A stretch of 64,000 nt of DNA, from contig JAAZNF010000072.1 in NCBI GenBank assembly GCA_012798435.1, positions 62,001 to 126,000 of the forward strand, read 5' to 3'. Below the pieces are notes generated by a model, which ran no database searches, was not told the DNA's origin, and worked only from the letters and a program-made list of their open reading frames with translations. Below, in pieces: positions 59,236 through 64,000 of this stretch (positions are counted from its first letter, which is position 1; each line of letters begins with the position of its first letter). The position numbers were made by a program, and so were the translations under genes. This DNA is from Myxococcales bacterium (lineage in GTDB: Bacteria; Myxococcota; B64-G9).

Positions 59236-61127
59236 CAGCGGTCCTCCGGGCCGTCCGCGAGCGGCTCGATCCGTTCCAGGTAGTAGGTGAGCAACTCCAT
59301 GACCACCGGCGCCGCCCCGGTGGAGCCGTGCCCGGCGTGCTCGTTGACCACCGCCACCGCGATCCGCGGCGACTCGGCAGGCGCCCAGGCCACGAACCAG
59401 GCATGGTCGCGCAGGTTGTACGGCAGCTCGCGCCCGCGATCCGCACCCTGCCGGACCACTTGGGAGGTCCCTGTCTTGCCCGCCACCTTGAAGGCCACGC
59501 CGCGGGGCCGGACCCAGTAGGCCGTGCCGCCGGGTTCGTTGGCCACCCCGATCAGGCCCTCCTGGACGACCCGGACGTTCTCCGGCGAGGCCGCCACCCG
59601 GCCGAGCACCTCGGGGGAGAACTCCTGGATCGTCGTCCCGTCCGTGGCCTCGAGCCTGAGCACGATCTGCGGGCGGTACAGCGTGCCGCCGTTGGCGATG
59701 CTGGCGTACCCCAGGGCCTGCTGCAGCGGGGTGACCGCCACGTCTCCCTGGCCGATGGAGTCCGATAGGGTGAACCCCGGCAAGAACCCGGTCTGGGTAT
59801 TGTTGCGGTACCAGGCCGTGTCGGGCACCAGTCCGCTCACCTCGAAGCCGGGATCGAAGCCGCTCGGGCGGCCCAGGCCACAACTGTGCGCGACTTCGGC
59901 CACCCGATCCAGCGTCGCCCGCAATCCGGCCCGGTAGAAGAATACGTCACAGGAGCGGGTCAGGGCCTCACGCACCGCGACGTTCCCGTGCCCTCCCGCG
60001 CGCCAGCAGCGGAACACGTGGCCCCCGAACGGCAGGGCGCCGGTACAGAGCTGGCGGGTCTCCGGGGTGAGCCCGCCGTACTCGAGGGCGGCCAGGGCCA
60101 CGAACGGCTTGAAGGTGGAGCCGGGCGGGTAGTGCTCCTGGATGGCCCGGTTGATGAGCGGCCGGTCCGGATCCTGCGACAGTTCGCGCCACAGCCGGTG
60201 GTCCACCCGTCCCGAGACCAGGTTGGGATCGTAGGCCGGCCGCGACACCATGGCCAGCACGAAGCCGGTGCGGGGATCGAGCGCCACCACGGCGCCGGCG
60301 CGCCCCGGGAAACGGGCCTCGGCCACCTCCTGCAAGCGGGCATCGATGGACAGCACCAGATTGGCACCGGGGCGAGCCGCCTCCACCGGCGGCATATCCG
60401 AGAGCACGAGCTTCGCCTCCCAGGCGGGCACCGGTTGGCCGCGGGCGTCCACCACCTGACGCCGCTGGCCGTTCTTCCCCCGTAGCTCCCGCTCGAAGAG
60501 CCGCTCGATCCCCGTGCGCCCGATCATGTCCCCCTGCTGATACCCCTCCCCGCTTCGTTCGGCCAGCTCGCGCGGGTTGATCTCCGCCACGTACCCCAGC
60601 ACGTGGGCAGCCAGTTCCCCGGCCGGATAGCTGCGCCTCGTCTCGGGCCACACCTCCACCCCCTCCAGGAGGTCTCGCATCTCGGCCAGGTTGACCACGT
60701 CCTTCCAGGGCAGATCGTAACGCACCGCCACCGGCAGGAAGCGATCGAGCTTGCGCGTGTCTTGAAAGATCTTTCGCAGGCGGGACTGCTCCTGCTGGCT
60801 GAGGCCCAGCAGCTCGCTCAGGCGATGCAGCGTATTCGAGAACCCCTCGCGCCGACAGAAGGCCGGGGTGAAGTACAGGTCGAAGGAGGGCCGGTTGTCC
60901 ACCAGCAGCTTGCCCTGCCGATCGAAGATCAACCCGCGCAGCGCCACTTCTCTGCGAACCGAAATGAAGTTGCTATGAGAAAGCGCCAGGTACTCGGCGC
61001 CGTGTCGGATCTGCACCTGATACAGCCGCAGCATGAGGGAGATAAAGCCGATGGCGATGACCGCCAGCAGGATGAGAAACCGCAGGCGAAAACGAGCCGG
61101 ATCGTTTGGCGTCGAGAAGAGCGGCAC
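59235..61127 (-). CDS. mrdA: Penicillin-binding protein 2 (transpeptidase)
   Basis: 630 residues. One N-terminal membrane helix (about 17-37), then a dimerisation region, and a transpeptidase domain with the catalytic motifs PPGSTFKPF (SxxK), SCD (SxN position) and GKTGTSQ. It cross-links new glycan made by RodA. The chain follows mreD by 9 nt and overlaps rodA by one base, so the five shape genes form one operon. SCD instead of SxN is the usual form for this family. Confidence 0.94.
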   Translation of the reverse strand: MPLFSTPNDPARFRLRFLILLAVIAIGFISLMLRLYQVQIRHGAEYLALSHSNFISVRREVALRGLIFDRQGKLLVDNRPSFDLYFTPAFCRREGFSNTLHRLSELLGLSQQEQSRLRKIFQDTRKLDRFLPVAVRYDLPWKDVVNLAEMRDLLEGVEVWPETRRSYPAGELAAHVLGYVAEINPRELAERSGEGYQQGDMIGRTGIERLFERELRGKNGQRRQVVDARGQPVPAWEAKLVLSDMPPVEAARPGANLVLSIDARLQEVAEARFPGRAGAVVALDPRTGFVLAMVSRPAYDPNLVSGRVDHRLWRELSQDPDRPLINRAIQEHYPPGSTFKPFVALAALEYGGLTPETRQLCTGALPFGGHVFRCWRAGGHGNVAVREALTRSCDVFFYRAGLRATLDRVAEVAHSCGLGRPSGFDPGFEVSGLVPDTAWYRNNTQTGFLPGFTLSDSIGQGDVAVTPLQQALGYASIANGGTLYRPQIVLRLEATDGTTIQEFSPEVLGRVAASPENVRVVQEGLIGVANEPGGTAYWVRPRGVAFKVAGKTGTSQVVRQGADRGRELPYNLRDHAWFVAWAPAESPRIAVAVVNEHAGHGSTGAAPVVMELLTYYLERIEPLADGPEDR

Positions 61128-61136
61128 GGCCTTTTC

Positions 61137-61637
61137 CTAGACGCGCGCCGGCCGCAACCGGCGATCGTGGGGATCGCACAGCCGCCGGGCCAGGCTCCAC
61201 ACCGGCAGCGTCAACCCGAGCTGCAGGATAAGCTGCAGGGGCGTCCAGGCCAACCCGATGGTGAAGAGACGGTGATCGGCGCCGCTCCCGATCATGAGGA
61301 GCAACGTGAGCATCCGGGAAAAAACTCCCGCGCCGAGTAAAAGGCCGATCTGGACGGACAGGCGCTGAGCGATGAGCCACCGGCTCACGGTGCGCAGGCC
61401 CGACCATGTCGCCAGGGCGGTGAGGCCATGGAGCCCTACGGGGGTGTTCGAAAAACTGTCCTGGCACAGCCCCAGAGCCAGCGCCAATACCGCCCCCTCT
61501 GCCCCGCCGGAGCGCACCGAAAGGAACACCACCAGCATCACTGAGAGATCGATCCGCAGGCTCACCACGCCGACCAGGCGCGCCAGCACGGTTTCCAGCG
61601 CTCCCAACACCAGCATGAGCGGCAGTAGAAACCACAT
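61137..61637 (-). CDS. mreD: Rod-shape protein MreD
   Basis: 166 residues, inner membrane, five to six hydrophobic helices; VVSLRIDLSVMLVVFLSVRSG and CQDSFSNTPVGLHGL fit the MreD pattern. It links MreC to the synthesis complex. Start taken as ATG 61637; a GTG at 61643 overlaps the mreC stop by 4 nt and is a realistic alternative. Confidence 0.85.
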   Translation of the reverse strand: MWFLLPLMLVLGALETVLARLVGVVSLRIDLSVMLVVFLSVRSGGAEGAVLALALGLCQDSFSNTPVGLHGLTALATWSGLRTVSRWLIAQRLSVQIGLLLGAGVFSRMLTLLLMIGSGADHRLFTIGLAWTPLQLILQLGLTLPVWSLARRLCDPHDRRLRPARV

Positions 61638-61639
61638 CC

Positions 61640-62491
61640 TCACGGGGTGTCCCTCGAAACCTGGCTGCTCCCGGAATGGCGAAGCACCACCAGCACCTCC
61701 TCCAGCCGGTGGAACGGAACCACCGGGACCATCTCCGCCGATCGAAACAGGCCGGCGGCGGGAGCGCTGACGCGGGAGATGACGCCGACTTTCAAACCCG
61801 GTGGCACCCCGCCCGCCAGCCCGGAGCTCAGCACCTCGTCTCCCACCGCTACCGGGTCCGTACGCCGCACGTACTCGAGAGCGCAAGCGTCATCCTCGCC
61901 GAGGCCCTTGAGCAGGCCCCGGACGCGCTGTGGGCCGATCACCACGTCCAAAACGAAGCGCGCGTCGCTGACCAGACGCACTTCCGCGGAAGATGTTTCG
62001 ACCTGGCTGATCCGCCCCACCAAACCATCGGCGCTCACCACGGCGTCTCCCGGCCGCAGCCCATCCGCAGAACCTACGTCCAGGCGCAGCGATCGGGCGA
62101 CCGGCGACGGTCCGAACCCGATCACCCGCGCGCCGCGCACCGACGGGCTCTCCAGGGCCGCTCGCATGTCGAGGAGCAGGCGCAGGCGCTGGTTCTCTTG
62201 CTCCAGCTCCAACCGCTCCGCCCGCATGAGGTCCATCTCCAGAAGCTGCTTTCTCAACCGCTCGTTCTCCTCCTCGACCCCCACCAGGTACACGTACCCG
62301 CTCCACAGCCGGGCCACGCCGTCCACCGCCCACACCAGCGCCTTCTGGATCGGCGCGGAGACGGCCACCAGCACGCGGTCCAGCGCGTTGCGGCGCGACT
62401 CGGATTTCGTGTTGGAGACGAACAGCAGCAGCGCGAGCAACCATAGCCCGCCCACCAGGATCCGCAACCGCATTCGGCGAAGCCACTGCAT
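61640..62491 (-). CDS. mreC: Rod-shape protein MreC
   Basis: 283 residues. One membrane helix (about 9-26), a coiled-coil (72-112; EENERLRKQLLEMDLMRAERLELE) and the two-beta-barrel periplasmic core (GARVIGFGPSPVARSLRLDVG, GDAVVSADGLVGRIS, GDEVLSSGLAGGVPPGLKVG). It activates PBP2 in the elongation complex. It lies 37 nt downstream of mreB. Confidence 0.9.
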   Translation of the reverse strand: MQWLRRMRLRILVGGLWLLALLLFVSNTKSESRRNALDRVLVAVSAPIQKALVWAVDGVARLWSGYVYLVGVEEENERLRKQLLEMDLMRAERLELEQENQRLRLLLDMRAALESPSVRGARVIGFGPSPVARSLRLDVGSADGLRPGDAVVSADGLVGRISQVETSSAEVRLVSDARFVLDVVIGPQRVRGLLKGLGEDDACALEYVRRTDPVAVGDEVLSSGLAGGVPPGLKVGVISRVSAPAAGLFRSAEMVPVVPFHRLEEVLVVLRHSGSSQVSRDTP

Positions 62492-62528
62492 CCCGGTCCC
62501 CTGCGCGGCGGGCGGCGCCCCGGCCTGG

Positions 62529-63596
<1,068 letters not shown>

Positions 63597-63789
63597 CTAT
63601 CAAAATCACCTCCCGCCCGCAAGAGAAATCTGAACCGGCGCGATCGAGGCGAGACGCGTCCTGATCCAGCCGGCGGGAAGGGGCGACCAACGTCCATGAC
63701 CGAAGGGCTGCCAAGTGCGACGGTCGTCACCCTTTGGACCGAAGGGTTAGACCTGCGCCAACCAACTGGGTCCTCCATTGGATTTTTGC

Positions 63790-63819
63790 TTGACTTGGAC
63801 GGCGGGAAACCGAAATACT
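63790..63819 (+). promoter_or_regulatory. Promoter of the window-end lipoprotein gene
   Basis: TTGACT (63790-63795), 18-nt spacer, AATACT (63814-63819). The 297-bp gap between mreB and this gene holds no other feature except short repeats of GACCGAAGGG at about 63699 and 63739. Confidence 0.5.
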
Positions 63820-63860
63820 TTTACCGTTCCAACGGTTCCCGCCAGGGAAGGAGACGCACG

Positions 63861-64000
63861 GTGAAAGCCCGTACCCACATCGCGCTACTGGGAGTGCTGG
63901 TGATCGGCATTGGGTTCCACGCGGGATGCAAGAGTGGGCCCGAGACGCGTCCCGCCGACGAAGTCCGCTCGGCCGGCGCCGAGGCGGAGGGTGGCCCTGA
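63861..64000 (+). CDS. Lipoprotein, N-terminal part only (GTG start)
   Basis: The GTG at 63861 follows GGGAAGGAG. The visible 46 residues are a lipoprotein signal (VKARTHIALLGVLVIGIGF then HAGC, Cys23) and a polar, Glu/Ala-rich linker. The rest lies beyond the window, so no function can be assigned. Confidence 0.7.
   Translation, partial: MKARTHIALLGVLVIGIGFHAGCKSGPETRPADEVRSAGAEAEGGP

Overview
This is a GC-rich, gene-dense chromosomal window of about 64 kb from a Gram-negative bacterium. It encodes an MsbA-type lipid exporter, an OmpA-like protein, several beta-barrel-like proteins and many lipoproteins. The best guess is a deltaproteobacterium-type organism (Myxococcota or a relative). That guess rests on style, not on a marker gene: lipoproteins with Asp/Gly-rich linkers, arrays of short Cys units, many TPR/HEAT lipoproteins, and an NtrC-type regulator paired with a multi-TM kinase. 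No rRNA, phage, IS element, plasmid or CRISPR array is visible. Two tRNA genes (Glu-CTC, Thr-CGT) are present.

Layout. 1-1.8 kb: coaX (cut by the window edge) behind an OmpA-like protein and a small DksA-type zinc protein. 2.2-7.4 kb: a GH13 amylase lipoprotein, a TauE/DUF1634 pair and two lipoproteins. 7.6-13 kb: an operon with overlapping start/stop codons (MsbA, a membrane-anchored degenerate PHP protein, a tandem CoA-transferase). 13.3-19.1 kb: an outer-membrane protein, a two-component system and an IMPase-family enzyme. 19.2-31.5 kb: an SLT/TPR-AIM24/pgsA/lipoprotein operon, nadB, lipoproteins, lipB with a phosphoesterase, an ECF sigma/anti-sigma pair, ald, and an MBL hydrolase. 31.5-36.3 kb: a repeat-rich stretch, a zinc-ribbon protein and a ceramidase-like lipoprotein. 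36.4-42 kb: an LPG-synthase-like membrane protein, a PHP phosphatase, lgt, a small basic protein, a MazG domain, the tRNAs and thiC. 42.2-50.7 kb: a Cys-array lipoprotein, PilZ, an FAD oxidoreductase, tmk and a giant TPR protein. 50.7-51.9 kb: an AT-rich island. 51.9-55.5 kb: secreted thioredoxin-fold proteins with a predicted barrel. 55.5-64 kb: epmA-def, thioredoxin, the rod-shape operon mreBCD-mrdA-rodA, and the start of another lipoprotein.

Most genes are housekeeping. The unusual material is mainly in the gaps. There are eight copies of a short G/C palindrome, two members of a long-hairpin family, and a tandem pair of about 85-nt folded elements whose stems differ by compensating base changes (31598-31780). 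The AT-rich island holds two mutually exclusive hairpins (51649-51713). Several promoters sit so close to start codons that nadB, and probably lgt and its divergent neighbour, would be made from leaderless mRNAs. Among proteins, the msbA operon stands out because both partner proteins look like family members that have lost or changed their catalytic residues. No calculation or database search was possible; family calls come from reading motifs.
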